A stretch of DNA of 64,000 bases from Ichthyophonus hoferi. Its lineage: Eukaryota; Opisthokonta; Ichthyosporea; Ichthyophonida; Ichthyophonidae. Position 1 is the stretch's first letter; every line of letters starts with the position of its first letter. Under the pieces are notes generated by a model. That model did no database searches and had not been told where the DNA came from. It saw only the letters and a program-made list of their open reading frames with translations. The translations under genes were made by a program, and so were the position numbers. This document shows, in pieces, positions 26,103 to 37,966 of this stretch. The stretch spans positions 240,473-304,472 of the forward strand of contig NAOQ01000020.1 in NCBI GenBank assembly GCA_002751075.1. Direction: 5' to 3'.

Positions 26103-26607
26103 NNNNNNNNNNNNNNNNNNNNNNNNNNNNNNNNNNNNNNNNNNNNNNNNNNNNNNNNNNNNNNNNNNNNNNNNNNNNNNNNNNNNNNNNNNNNNNNNNN
26201 NNNNNNNNNNNNNNNNNNNNNNNNNNNNNNNNNNNNNNNNNNNNNNNNNNNNNNNNNNNNNNNNNNNNNNNNNNNNNNNNNNNNNNNNNNNNNNNNNNNN
26301 NNNNNNNNNNNNNNNNNNNNNNNNNNNNNNNNNNNNNNNNNNNNNNNNNNNNNNNNNNNNNNNNNNNNNNNNNNNNNNNNNNNNNNNNNNNNNNNNNNNN
26401 NNNNNNNNNNNNNNNNNNNNNNNNNNNNNNNNNNNNNNNNNNNNNNNNNNNNNNNNNNNNNNNNNNNNNNNNNNNNNNNNNNNNNNNNNNNNNNNNNNNN
26501 NNNNNNNNNNNNNNNNNNNNNNNNNNNNNNNNNNNNNNNNNNNNNNNNNNNNNNNNNNNNNNNNNNNNNNNNNNNNNNNNNNNNNNNNNNNNNNNNNNNN
26601 NNNNNNN
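26103..26607. other. Assembly gap (505 N)
   Basis: Unknown bases, entered through a poly(A) run like the other gap. Confidence 0.99.
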
Positions 26608-26835
26608 AAGAAAAGAAGTAGGAAGTTTGATGTTGTTTATATTGGAATGAAGAAATAAATCACTTCTAAGGAGAGAGCATTTATCAGCACAAGGACCGGC
26701 ACTATGTATAACATGCTTGACATCCTACGATCTGGGCAGACATGAGAGCCTGGCACATAATAGAAACACTGGCTACCAGATCAATATGACTACCTCACTA
26801 CGAAATAAAACCAGGGTAACAACTATCCCTATGGA

Positions 26836-29800
26836 TTAGTATAGTTTCTTTCTTTCATCTATACTAATATCGCCTGCCCCCAAGTAGGCAATCATTAGTA
26901 AACCGCCAATCACTGACAGTGTCTGGAAGAAATCATATTTTACATAATCATATTGCCAGGAAGGGACAGCCCAGAAGTCGTTCATTATAAAATTGAAACC
27001 AAAAAGGATTACTAGCTGAAAAAGTGAGAAGAGGAAGAGGATCAAATTTTAAGTCAGAATAGAGGAATGAAAAAGGAAGTGCGTAGTGTCTTTATAGTGT
27101 GTAAATAATATCCAGATCATGGGTTATTACGTTATGCTATTCATTCCTATCAGCCCCTTGATTCAATAAAGCCAATAGATGTCCTGCCATCTTACAATCC
27201 TCCAATTATTACTCCTTCTCTCTCAAGGTATATTACAACATATTCCCAGGTATGGGAGACCTTTAATGGGGTGTACTAAAGTCCTTGTCAATTTTGAATG
27301 GTAATAGTAAGATTATCAATATTACTTTATATGGACTATACGCATCAAGTTTGACCAAATATACATACATTAACACTTACTCGGGCAACTTATATCTAAG
27401 AACTTATTTCTTTTCATTATGCATACCAATATCATTTGCACACAAAACCCAAATCTCTAAGTAATTACTTACCAAGAAAAAGGCAGCCAACTTGGCTTTA
27501 AATCCTACAGCTACACAAATAATCAAGGCCATATCTGCTAAGGTAACTCCCCAGCGCACGGAAGACATATCAGGGTGGACCAGTGTAAAGAACATAAGCA
27601 TGAGAAGCAATCTTCCAGCCAGCTGCATATAGGATGTAGTCTGGTCCTACAGGCATAGGTCAGGTAGGACCTATATGGGCTTCATTCACGTATATGTATA
27701 TGATTTTTAAAAAATTAAAAAAACACTGTCATGCCCTCCTACTTTAATAATACCTAAGTGGTACCACCGACAGTAATGATATAGATATGCACGTATGTTC
27801 TATGTCTTTAAATGAATCTCCTCTGTTTATATATAGGTTGTAATCATACTTTCCCACTTTCCTCGGTGTATTATACTAAATAAAGATCTTTATAGTAAGG
27901 CACTGCATTACTTATGTTCCGCATCTACGGATCTGGCTATCCTAACAACGATGGTATTATCATGCAAGGTGGGGGGGGGTCTATAACAATAATCCTATAG
28001 GTAAATGTATGTGTGTATATATCTATCGGTATGTTGATAAAGATATATAATAAAAATAAGTATCAAAATTCCCAAAATGTAATACGTTTAAAAACCAATA
28101 TTCTCTTCCCATTGAGACATGATTAGATATAAATCAGGAGGGCCCACACTAAGTGGTTATACGGCTGGATCAAGAAATAGTAAATTACGTAAAACTACAC
28201 CATGCATATTAATATTAATGTACCTATTGGGCATACCAAACATTACAGAAACCTAGATCTATACATTGAATTGCGTGCAGGAAATAACTGATTTTAAAAA
28301 AATATTCTTACTGTGTTGCTTAATGATGGCACTCCGGCATAGTCAGATTTTTTATGATTACGCGAGTCAGCCAGGAGGAGGACAAGGGAGCCTACTAGAG
28401 CAAGGTTGCGGGCCATGAATTGGGGTGACCATATAAGACTGTATAAGATGGTCTTGAATAATATAATATATATATATATAGTGTCCGTGTGTAGGTGTAA
28501 ATATTGCGGGAGAGAGAGGGCAAAGAGGGCGGGCTCTAAAATTATTATATCATTTAAGACTAAAGCGTCTTCTCTTAATTTAAATTGTTTTTTTTTTGTA
28601 AACCTCTCTCTGGTTTATTCAAGTACCGTATATAGATAATTTAATTATTTGCATGCTTAATACATATTACCCTAATATTGTATTATTATCTAACTTATAA
28701 TTCTGTACAAGCAACTGAATGAAGCTGTTGTTAATGTTAAGATTTCACGGCAATTTAAAAGCCCAATATTCTCATACATATAATATTAACAAGCGGTTAT
28801 AGTAGAAATCTTACGAGTAAAACATATTATTTTTAAATCTACTAACAATATGGCAAAGGGGCCTATTTTAGCATTAAAAGTATAAGATAGAAAGGGAAGT
28901 AGGAAAACAATCTATATCTAGAGCAGACAATGAATACCATAACAACTGGTAATTATCAATAACAACCAAGATCTTACCTGAAAGCCTACTACAAAAAATA
29001 AGGCAAACACGGCCTTTTGGGAATGTTTGCGGGCTAGAACTAGGGCAGCAGATGCCAGTTGAACCACACAGTTAATAATAAGAATGATTATCACCACTGG
29101 GTATGGGTACATACTTTGGAAAAAGTTTTCCTGTGTAGTAATACATACCACCCAATCTATATTAATGGCATTGATAAAGCAATTTGTTCTATTTTCGCCT
29201 TTTCTGCCTGCTTTATTCTAACTGCATATAAAATTAAACTTGTCTACTTTTTTTTAAAAAAAAAACCACATAAATAATTTTGTTGTTCCTGATTTATCCA
29301 TATATACATATTTATAGATATTTTTACTTCCTACTTTCTCTCTTTGTTTGGCATTTATATATGTGCATATGGTAAATAATTTACATCAATGAACTTATAA
29401 CTGATACTCCAATGATAGCCTAATGTCTAGCCCTCCGTATAGTTATAAATGTTACTAGATGGTGTTTTAAAAAATATCTTAATATGGAACCCGCTACTGG
29501 ATTTTTAATTTTTAATTTTTGTTGTCTATATTCCCATTACTTTTCTTTTTTTTTTCTAACCAAAAACAAAAAAAAAAAAGCTTTTTCATTTTGAGCTTTC
29601 CTGAATTCTACAATATACAATAAGCAGGAGTTGTTATTTGCATAGAAATCAATCAATGGCGCATAGTAATAGTCATGTTTTATAGTTAGTACTCGATGAG
29701 AAGGTAGTGTACACCGGAATAAATAGGAAGAAAAATACGGTTATAGAAAATCAAAAGCCAAGAACAAAGAGAAGTTCCGGAACATGACAAAATTTCGGGA

Positions 29801-30072
29801 GAATATACAGTAATGGTTTTAAGTGAAAAGAATGACTCGATAGCGGTGGAGATGTAAGGAAAAAGAAAAGTGGAAGAACATCTATTTTTGTATATTATTT
29901 GAGCAATATACTTTACCTGTTCTTGCCAATAGGTAATCATACGAACACCATCATCAATAAAGGTGGAGACCAAAAATAGACGAGCTATGTGTGGTATAAA
30001 TTTCTTGTTCGTTTTAAAGCATGCTTCTACATTATTTTCTGCCACATCCAAGATTTTCCAGGGAGATACCAT
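26836..30072 (-). CDS. SURF4: SURF4 orthologue, ER cargo receptor (Erv29 family)
   Basis: Five exons, read from high to low: 30072-29917, 29130-28978, 28452-28312, 27646-27473, 27015-26836, all joined in phase 0. They encode 267 residues (human SURF4 has 269). SURF4 is a multi-pass membrane receptor that loads soluble secretory cargo into COPII vesicles and returns in COPI. Matches to human SURF4 run the full length: FIPHIARLFLVSTFIDDGVRM, then YSLIW followed by MARNLAL, LLADSR, AGVPS, YMQLAGRLLLMLMFFTL, VGFKAKLAA, and KYDFFQTLSVIGGLL. Several long hydrophobic segments are visible. The chain ends KKLY, a dilysine ER-retrieval signal (human ends KKEW). The gene is convergent with TTF1. No clear polyadenylation signal was found before the gap. 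Confidence 0.97.
28462..28482. repeat. (TA)n microsatellite in SURF4 intron 2
   Basis: A short TA run next to the start of exon 3 (antisense orientation). Simple sequence only. Confidence 0.75.
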
Positions 30073-30409
30073 TTTAAATATTATAGCAAATGATGCCTTT
30101 TGAAAAAAAAAAATGGTAATCGTTATAGTCTTAGTTAAACAAGACTATTGTGTTTTTCTAAAGTATCAAGCGATGAAAGGGTTGTCTATCAACTAGGGTT
30201 TGTTTACATTATGGATGGGACTTTAGTGCATCTTTATTTTCATTGCATGTTTCACATTGTTGTATGATCGATGCAACTAATCAACAATTGTAAATATAAA
30301 ATTTAATGCTTATTTAATTGATGCAATTATCTTGGTTTTTTTAAAATAATTTGAAATTTTTAAAGTTTGATTGTATTTATTGTTATTTTTTTTGTAACTA
30401 ATATCATTC

Positions 30410-30465
30410 TTAGAGAGAGAGAGAAAAAAAAATAGGAAAAGAAAAAGAAAAAGAAAAAGAGCCAT
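30410..30465. repeat. GA and (AAAAAG)n simple repeats upstream of SURF4
   Basis: A GA run followed by an A-rich run and about four AAAAAG units, roughly 350 bases upstream of the SURF4 start. Simple sequence without coding value. Confidence 0.8.
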
Positions 30466-30499
30466 TCATAATTGTCGTTATTTTTAATGTTTTGTATTG

Positions 30500-32529
30500 C
30501 TGTTCTAGCCCTATTAATATGTCGCCAATAAATGTTTGAACCAACATTCCTGAGATTAGGTGTTAAAAGGCTGCTTGCTAAATTGGGCAATATATACATA
30601 TGCTGTCCTATAACCAAAATAAATAAAGAGAATATGCATAAATCAATAAAGTGATTCTATTTTTCTTGTAATTAATAAATTAAAAAAACTATTGAAAATA
30701 TTTATTTTCCCTTTATCTAACTTGTATAACCTTAACTTTTATCTTTAATCAATCTCTCAACAAGTGATTGTAGGTGTCAAACGTTTTCCTATTGGGTAAC
30801 TCACCAGAGGCACTGTGGACTATAGTTCTAAAGATATTGATATTAGTGTTCCAAATAAGAAATATTGATTTATTTTTAGCAGATGATGGGTTCCATATTA
30901 ACAGTTCCTTGTTGGTAATGATATCTGGCACAATTATTTAATTACAGTGAGATGTTAGTATAATATTTTCTATCCAAATTTGCATATATTTATTGGGGAT
31001 TCCAATCAATGCTGAGATGTCTCAAATTGATTTCATTATTTAATCACTCAAATCAGTAATAGCTTGCTGGATGAGGACGCTATTATTTTATTTAAAGAGG
31101 ATAACTTACAATTACAAGAAACTATAATGGGTGATATGATAACATTTCATGGATGGAATGCAAGTGAAAGGCTGAAAAATGGCTTGGGAAAGAATATACC
31201 AGTAAGAAAAAATATGGTATTTAACTTACATTATCAGAGTAATGTGTGTCTTCTATAATTATGCTTATGAAGCTTGATATGTCCCCAAAATAGGATTGGA
31301 TAAACAGCAATATAACATTCATGATTATTGAATGTATATTGCAGGGAAATAGTTTTACTGTAAGTCAACATATATGTCGCCCTGACTTTAGATAGAACCT
31401 TTGACTTATACTCAGTAAATGTAACACAAGTTACCAGCTCATCTTAATAAAGTTGTTAAATTCTCTACGTTGTAATCTGAATATTCGGATTATGCTTCCT
31501 GCTCTAATGTTGAACGCTTATTACCAGTACTGGTCTCAGATCTGGAATCCATGTTTACATCCTGAGACTCTGGGGTGGGATTCTCTCCCTCGAAATTGCT
31601 GGGGAAGGTAACTAATTGTTTCTTCCTCTCCACCCAGGGGACGGATCCCAACTTCTAGCTAGTTGACTTTTTCTTTTTGGTACAAGTCAAGGCCACTAAA
31701 GGCAAATCCACATTCTCAGAGTCTTCAGACACCTTTTGTGCTTAATAGGAAACGTAAGTTTAGTATTATTAAATAACTGAAATCAGAATCCCAACTCAGT
31801 CTGAGAATGCTGGTTATATAGTTGTGAAATCGAAAGTCAATCCAGTTGATCATGTGTAGACCTTGTGTATCCAATAGGTACTCTTACTTATGAGTTACCT
31901 AATATTTACTATTACCCTATTGTCCAATACGTCTTCCGCTGATCCTTCTGGAATCTACTTATCCCATCACTTCTATCACCTAATTCACTGTAACTCTCAG
32001 CCACTGCTGGTTAATTCTGTTTCAGACTTAATTAATTATCATTTTGTCATGATCAACTGCCGTTTGAATATTTTACTATAATCTTCTTAATACCTTGAGG
32101 CTAAATGCTAAATAAACGGTAAGTTATTCTTATCTCAGACATCATGAAGTATTTGTACATATACTGCAACACTCTAACACATAACACATAAAGTATTATT
32201 AATGCACATTTATGCTATTAACAATAATCTAGGAACACTATATCTAGTAATCTAATACTGACATCATGTCACCAGAATCATGCCAGATACACTAGTAAAC
32301 ATAGTAACTATCATAGCAGTGGGCACTGCATTTTCAACATTTATTGAAACATCTGAAAAGACTTAGTAAAGAATTCATAAATAATCCTAGGTGTAGTCTC
32401 ATCTGAACTCTTTAAAGTCTTTGTTAAAGCAAGTTTGCGTGCAAATAAAGATTATTTTCGATCAATAAAATCATATTCCTTAAAATGACTGCTTATTGAT
32501 TAATCTTGCAAGATCGTCAATTCCAAATA
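30500..32529. other. Gene-poor region with old repeat fragments
   Basis: No host gene recognised. On the minus strand, 31740-31500 carries a charged, serine-rich fragment (KKKKSTS and NPTPESQDVNMDSRSETS) of the sort found in LTR-element polyproteins. The 64-residue plus frame at 31064-31258 has no known motif. Confidence 0.4.
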
Positions 32530-32760
32530 AACACAAAGCTTGGCCGAAGTTCTAGTACAAACGGATTATGAAATGATTGGTCCAGTATTGGTTATTTGAA
32601 TAGCGTTCTTAATTAGGTAAATTGATTTACCAGTACATGGAATGTTAGCACTAACGTTAACGAGCAAATTGGTTTAAAAAGCCCTTCATAGTAGAGCACA
32701 ATAATATTACATCATCATCGAGACAAGAAATAATTCTGGTGTGCCTCTGTGATTTTCAAT
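32530..32760 (+). repeat. Dispersed repeat, family B, copy 1 (copia leader-like)
   Basis: This matches 46430-46625, which lies just inside the left LTR of the copia fossil. Shared blocks include 'aaagcttggccga'/'aaagctcggccga', 'tatgaaatg' with 'ggtcc', 'gtacatgg' with 'atgtta', and 'aaatatttctgg'/'aaataattctgg'. It is therefore probably the leader region of another element of that family. The copies are diverged and no coding sequence is visible. Confidence 0.65.
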
Positions 32761-33189
32761 GAATTGCATTAGTTAATAAGGATTCTTCTGGTAAGTCCCA
32801 TTGACATTGATGAACACAGCTATGATTGATAATCATGATAAATGGATGCTGCAGAAAGGATAAAAGGAAAGGAAACAAATAATAAGAAACACGGGATAAT
32901 AACGTTTCAACTATTATAAAACAAAGCTTTGCATTTCTTATAAATATGTATACATATATACTTTATCTTAATGATTAGAAATACTTGGCCTGTATTCTAT
33001 AATCATCGTATCTTTGTTGTATTGTCTAGTTCTCTACTAGCACTTGAAAATAAGCGCTAGTGTTCTGAAAACCTTTCTCCTACCAATAATACTGAGAATT
33101 GCTTAATCATTTTCGACTACAACAATACTCATTACATATACGCAAACTTAATACCTCTCACTGATTGCACACACTGTGCTATAAGCACT

Positions 33190-33310
33190 ATCGTACCTAA
33201 ATGAACTAAAGTAGGAATCCCCACTTCAGTAATAACTGAATATCATCGTAATGGATATCTAGATAGAGCCAACATATACGTTTTCTCTTACGTTGCCTTC
33301 TATTACAAGT
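33190..33310 (-). repeat. Repeat shared with the HMG-gene intron (reverse copy)
   Basis: The reverse complement of this stretch matches 43865-43990 closely, including 'actaaagtaggaat', 'cagtaataactgaatat', 'ggatatctag' and 'acgttgccttc'. It is a non-coding dispersed element fragment. Confidence 0.8.
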
Positions 33311-34839
33311 GAATCAGGGCTAAGAACCATCTCAGTTAGAAATAAGCTTATCGGATTACACATAGAATACACCCACGCACGATTTTAGCCAATGCCTAGT
33401 AGTATACGAAGTTCGGGAAACAAATATGATATATACAATTGGTTGGCATAGATAAAACAGGTGGTTGTCCCAATGAGCAGATTAGGTAAGGATAACCAAT
33501 CAACTAAGTCGCTAGGATGTTAGATCAATTTAATAGGAGGAAGAAATATAGTAAGTAACTTATAGCTATAATAATTTCAATTACATAGTATTCTGAAAAA
33601 TTAACTGGTGCTATCTATTGGTGTTAGATGATGTCAGAATCTTCACTGCTGAATGTTGATTCTGTATCAATGTCAATGGACATATAATATCCCTCTTCTA
33701 CTTCACTTGATTCGGGAGTTGTAGTAATATCATAGTCCTCAAGGAAATTTCTTTAAGTATCCTCGTCACTTGTGTCAGAGCAGACTTGGACGTGTTGCTT
33801 TTTCTTTCTTCTTACAGATCCCAAGTTATATGCTGTTTCTGTTGCGGTTTTACATTCAATCCTAATTACTGAATGAGTCGGATTTTCTTTCTCTTCTCTT
33901 AACAATCATTACTACTACTTAAACGGACATAAATAATGAACTTAACCTTTATTGTTACACTATTAAATCAGGATTTAGACTAAGTCTGTGATTACTGGTC
34001 ATATAGTTGTTGGTTCAGAATATCAGTTGAACATGTGAAAAGCATTCGAGATAAATGCATTAGCGAGTGTGTACTCAACCTAACTGCTATCTAACCTGTC
34101 AGTAACATTGTGTCCAAAAATTATTCACATGATCATTCTGTGTCATTCAACATAAACATATAGCTCCATTCAAAATATATACATGTCATGGATTTAATCG
34201 TTTATTGGTATTAAATCTTATTTGAAAGACAAGACCCCTTGTGCGGCATTTCGCACGCCACCAGACGTGATTTTTAGTCGCAAAACAGACCACAAATACG
34301 TTAACCAATGAAATATGTGCCTCATATTCAACTGGATTGGTTGCCAAAAATAATGTATTTCACTAAAATTAAAACAAGAAGTAAGTATTACTCACCTGGC
34401 TAATATATTAAAATATTAATTGTATAATTTAAATTATTATACAATAATATTATTTAAAAATTTATAATTAAGCCATGACCACATGTCTTATCTCTGAAGC
34501 ACGCGAGGTCTTATTTTTGCAGTATATATAAGATCACAGCATCGACGACACTATTGGTGCGATGATAAAAGTTGGAGTAAACGATCTTGGAGCAAACAGT
34601 TGGTGTTATCTATTGGTGTTATATGGCAATCCAATGAGATCTATCAAAATTGAACCAACCAATGGTAGAGATCTTAAAGTTACAATACTAAGCCTATTTT
34701 AGTGTTATGCATGTAACAGAATGCTTAGGTGTGCTGCCAAGTACAAATTCTAATGGTAAAAAATAAAAACATGTTTTAGTATATCTGTACTCTGCGTATG
34801 CAAGAGGACACGTTAAAATACCCCTTACTTATTTGTGCA
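33311..34839. other. Gene-poor AT-rich region
   Basis: No host gene seen. The minus strand at 33800-33630 encodes an acidic, serine-rich fragment (TTTPESSEVEEGYY) similar in character to the one at 31740-31500, so retroelement debris is likely. Confidence 0.4.
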
Positions 34840-34935
34840 TTCTTTCTCTTTTAAAACGAATATAGGTCACAGGAACGCTTCTGCCTAACCAATGCCTGAC
34901 CAACACTATTTAAAACCACGGCAAATTGACGTTCT
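34840..34935 (+). repeat. Dispersed repeat, family D, copy 1
   Basis: Core 'aaacgaatataggtcacagg' followed by 'aacgcttctgcct'. Similar cores occur at 35095-35200, 35690-35785 (reverse) and 36570-36660. Confidence 0.7.
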
Positions 34936-35079
34936 AAATAAGCCATTTCGGATCATGTCGTGCAATCCTGGTAATATATTGCTGAGGCATTCTGTCTAAG
35001 ATAAGTCCTGTTACCTCGCTTAATACTAAAAACATGTCCTAGCATACGTGTACTCTGTGTATGCAAAAGGACCCATTTA

Positions 35080-35205
35080 AACCCCCTTTAATTTGGTATT
35101 CCCTCTTCTTCTAAACAAATATAAGTCACAAGAACGTTCCTGTCTACCTACCTATTATTCCCAACATGATAGCAGAGAATGCTTAAATAGTCTATCATGG
35201 ACACA
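35080..35205 (+). repeat. Dispersed repeat, family D, copy 2
   Basis: Contains 'aaacaaatataagtcacaag' followed by 'aacgttcctgtct'. A short palindromic centre, GAACGTTC, is visible. It sits at the left end of a 92-residue open frame of unknown origin. Confidence 0.7.
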
Positions 35206-35689
35206 AAACTTGGAAATTCTATTAATTCAGCAATACGCAAATACCAAAAACATTTTACCTCAACTATACGTCTATTCACTGACCTCTACATGTGGAGGCT
35301 CAAATTTAGTACACATACACATTGTTTTCAAGTCTGAATTTGAACTATCAGCATTTTCTGCCTCAAAATGACACCAAGGTGACGTACAAAACTACCGGGC
35401 AACAATATTTATATCACCTCGGCTGCCAGCCGTCAGAAGCCAATTGCCAAAACCAAAGCCAGAACCATAATCAGACTGAGCAAAAACATTTAACATACAA
35501 TTTGGTGAACTGTCTTCCATTTTTTTACATTAGGTGACATGCCACAGTCATAGGGAATGTCAACATGAATTACCTAATTCATTTAGTGAGGTAAAAACCT
35601 ACAGCTAATTAGTCTCACGTTAATGTTCTTTTCATATTTCTTTTTCACTTTTTTTATACCTTAGGTGAAATATTCCGTCTAAGCCAAAG

Positions 35690-36078
35690 GGAGTGCTTAA
35701 ACCGGAATATTTAATGTTGGGAAGAATAAGTAGAGACAGAGCGTTCCTGTGACCTATATTCGTTTAGAATAAGAGGGAATATGGAATTAAGGGGCATTTT
35801 AGTGTGTCCCTTTGCAAAAGTCTGATCGCCACCAACGAGTGATCCATTTACTGCGTCCAAACCACCATCAGCTACATATGATGAATTTTCCGAAACCGCA
35901 TCCTCTGCCTTGGATGATGACACCGTCCCCATTTCATCCACCACCTACGATAGAAGGTGAGGACTAATTGTTCCAGGGAGAAACAATCCCACACTTTCAA
36001 GAACCGATCATCACCCATATAATTTTTACATCTTTCAAATATGAGAAGAGAGTAATTATTTATCGAGTCTTGATGCAA
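35690..36078 (-). mobile_element. Fossil element fragment with family D end (copy 3) and two minus-strand frames
   Basis: On the minus strand, 36078 to about 35935 encodes a plausible globular fragment (LLIFERCKNYM and RFLKVWDCFSLEQL). It is followed by a serine- and glycine-rich stretch (VSSSKAEDAVSENSS) and then a reverse copy of the family D repeat at 35785-35690. The base composition is less AT-rich than the surroundings, as in old coding sequence. The family is not recognised; an LTR-element gag-like origin is a guess. Confidence 0.35.
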
Positions 36079-36569
36079 AGCGCATTGGTTTAGCGTAGCG
36101 ACACTTAGTACGATAAATTTAATTGTTAGTCAAATACTTATTTATAGACTATAAACCAGTTTATTAGTTTATTGGAACAGCCCGTTAATCCAAGACAGCT
36201 ACTTATTCATAGCCTGTCTTCTTCATGAAAACGGACGAGTCCATAACCGTAAAGGAAGTATACAGCTAAGACTCGGGTGTTGAATCATGACCGACTGAAA
36301 AAATAAATAAAAATAAAGAACGCGTTAGGAAATGTGTTGTGTTTTGGATTTGTTTAAATATCTATTGATGATGTTGGTTACAAAATCGTTAAACACAGAT
36401 GAGTAAGCAGGTTCGAGTATGGCTCAAGATAATAAGTAGATCAATAATTGTACAAGATATTAGGTAGTTATATAGTGATTTGATTTAATTGCATAGTATC
36501 TTTCAGCCCGATAGATTGTCGACCAGCTCCAGCACGTGCAAATGCGGAGAACATAGGATATTGATAAAT

Positions 36570-36665
36570 TTAGTATTCCCTTTCTCTAAACGAATATGAG
36601 TTACAGGAACATTCCTGCCTCTACTTATTATTCTGAACAATATTTAATGTTTAATACCCGTGATG
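36570..36665 (+). repeat. Dispersed repeat, family D, copy 4
   Basis: Begins 'attccctttctctaaacgaa' and continues 'gagttacaggaacattcctg'. It ends near 'atgtttaatacccgtgatg'. Confidence 0.65.
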
Positions 36666-37110
36666 TCCGGTAAGTCATCTTCTAACGAGAACTGTACAAA
36701 ACGTAAATTCGTTCTAATTCCCATCACCGCCGTCCGGTCAGCGAGAAAAGACTATAAGGTTAAGGTAGACTTCCTAGTGATTTAGAATAAACAACCGAGG
36801 AGTAAGTTCCCTTTGAATCTCTCGGGCGATTTCAACTTATCCAATTCTACCTCTACGGATATTCTATGGTCAGCGGCAAATTTGGAGGAGCAAAGATTAC
36901 CCGACTTTGCAGCTGACTGCGCACATACCGCGGAGCACACGGATATATCGGATATATATCCTATCTACCCGGGAGACCAATGGATTGGTTCTCCAAAAAA
37001 GAAGAAGAGCATTACATCCAGCCATAGCACCTCTCACTGATTGTGTACGCTTTTTAGCACAAGCACGCCTAAGCGTGTTAAGGCAGGAGTCTCTGGAATA
37101 GAATCGACAT
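36666..37110 (+). mobile_element. Less AT-rich island of probable old coding sequence
   Basis: Open frames here (36813-37040 and 36907-37101) contain ordinary-looking protein sequence such as CVRFLAQARLSVLRQESLE and LNLSGDFNLSNSTSTD, and the base composition differs from the surroundings. No conserved domain can be named and no intact gene is present. Decayed transposon coding sequence is the likeliest source; a host pseudogene is possible. Confidence 0.3.
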
Positions 37111-37966
37111 TGAAATGTTGAATTAAGTTAAATCGACATTTTTCATATGGACATAACCCTGTATGACTTAATTGCAAATCCTTAGTATATAACCACTGAA
37201 ATCTATCTTGGAATGTAGTCCTTTTCAAATGATTGGCCCCAGAATAATAGGTTCGTTGTCAAATTAGGATCCAATTCCATATCTTGAGCTCTGGTCAAGC
37301 CATCCGAACTCTCGGAAGTTACCGGTAATAATTGAAAGTTATTAAAATTACAGTGACTTACTGCTGAACTAATAATTAGCGGCTTAAATGAGAATATGCA
37401 AACCTGCTAATTGAACTGAACCCAGCCATAGCTTTAGAGGTGCATACCAGTCATATACTTAGCAGACACAAAGATATACCAGTTCTACATGACATCAAAA
37501 TAGTAGAATAAAATAACAGCAAATTTAAGGTTGCTTCCCTTAGGATGAAGTGAGACGAGCTAAGGCTTTCTGAAATCCAAACTGAACAAATTAGACGATG
37601 ATGTTGTCCAATCTAGGGTAATCTGGCAGCCAGCGGATCACTGGGTAGTATATATACATTCCCTCTGCAGAATCTTAAAATAGACCAATTATCTGGCCTT
37701 AATAAAAAAGGAGGCAATCATTTGTCCTCGATTGGATCAACTGCTGATTGGAACAAACTGTCAATCTTACAGCTTTTCGTATTCGCTACAACACTTGGGG
37801 TGTTTCCTATTTCGTTTACTTATAGGGGGAGGGCTAAGGTCTTTAGGAAAGCAAAAGTAGGATATCAATTCACTGCGAAGGAGGAGCCTTTACAGAAGAG
37901 GATATTTACTCGCTGAATAAATAAAATTTATAAACAAATTTCATAAAGAGAAGGTGCACGTTCACA
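37111..37966. other. Region upstream of the HMG-box gene
   Basis: A 64-residue frame at 37722-37916 has no motif and no splice partner. The right-hand part should contain the promoter of the HMG-box gene. No clear TATA or initiator is evident. Confidence 0.4.

Noticed and set aside
36400-36430. tRNA B-box-like GGTTCGAGT
   Set aside because: No A box at proper distance and no cloverleaf can be folded around it.
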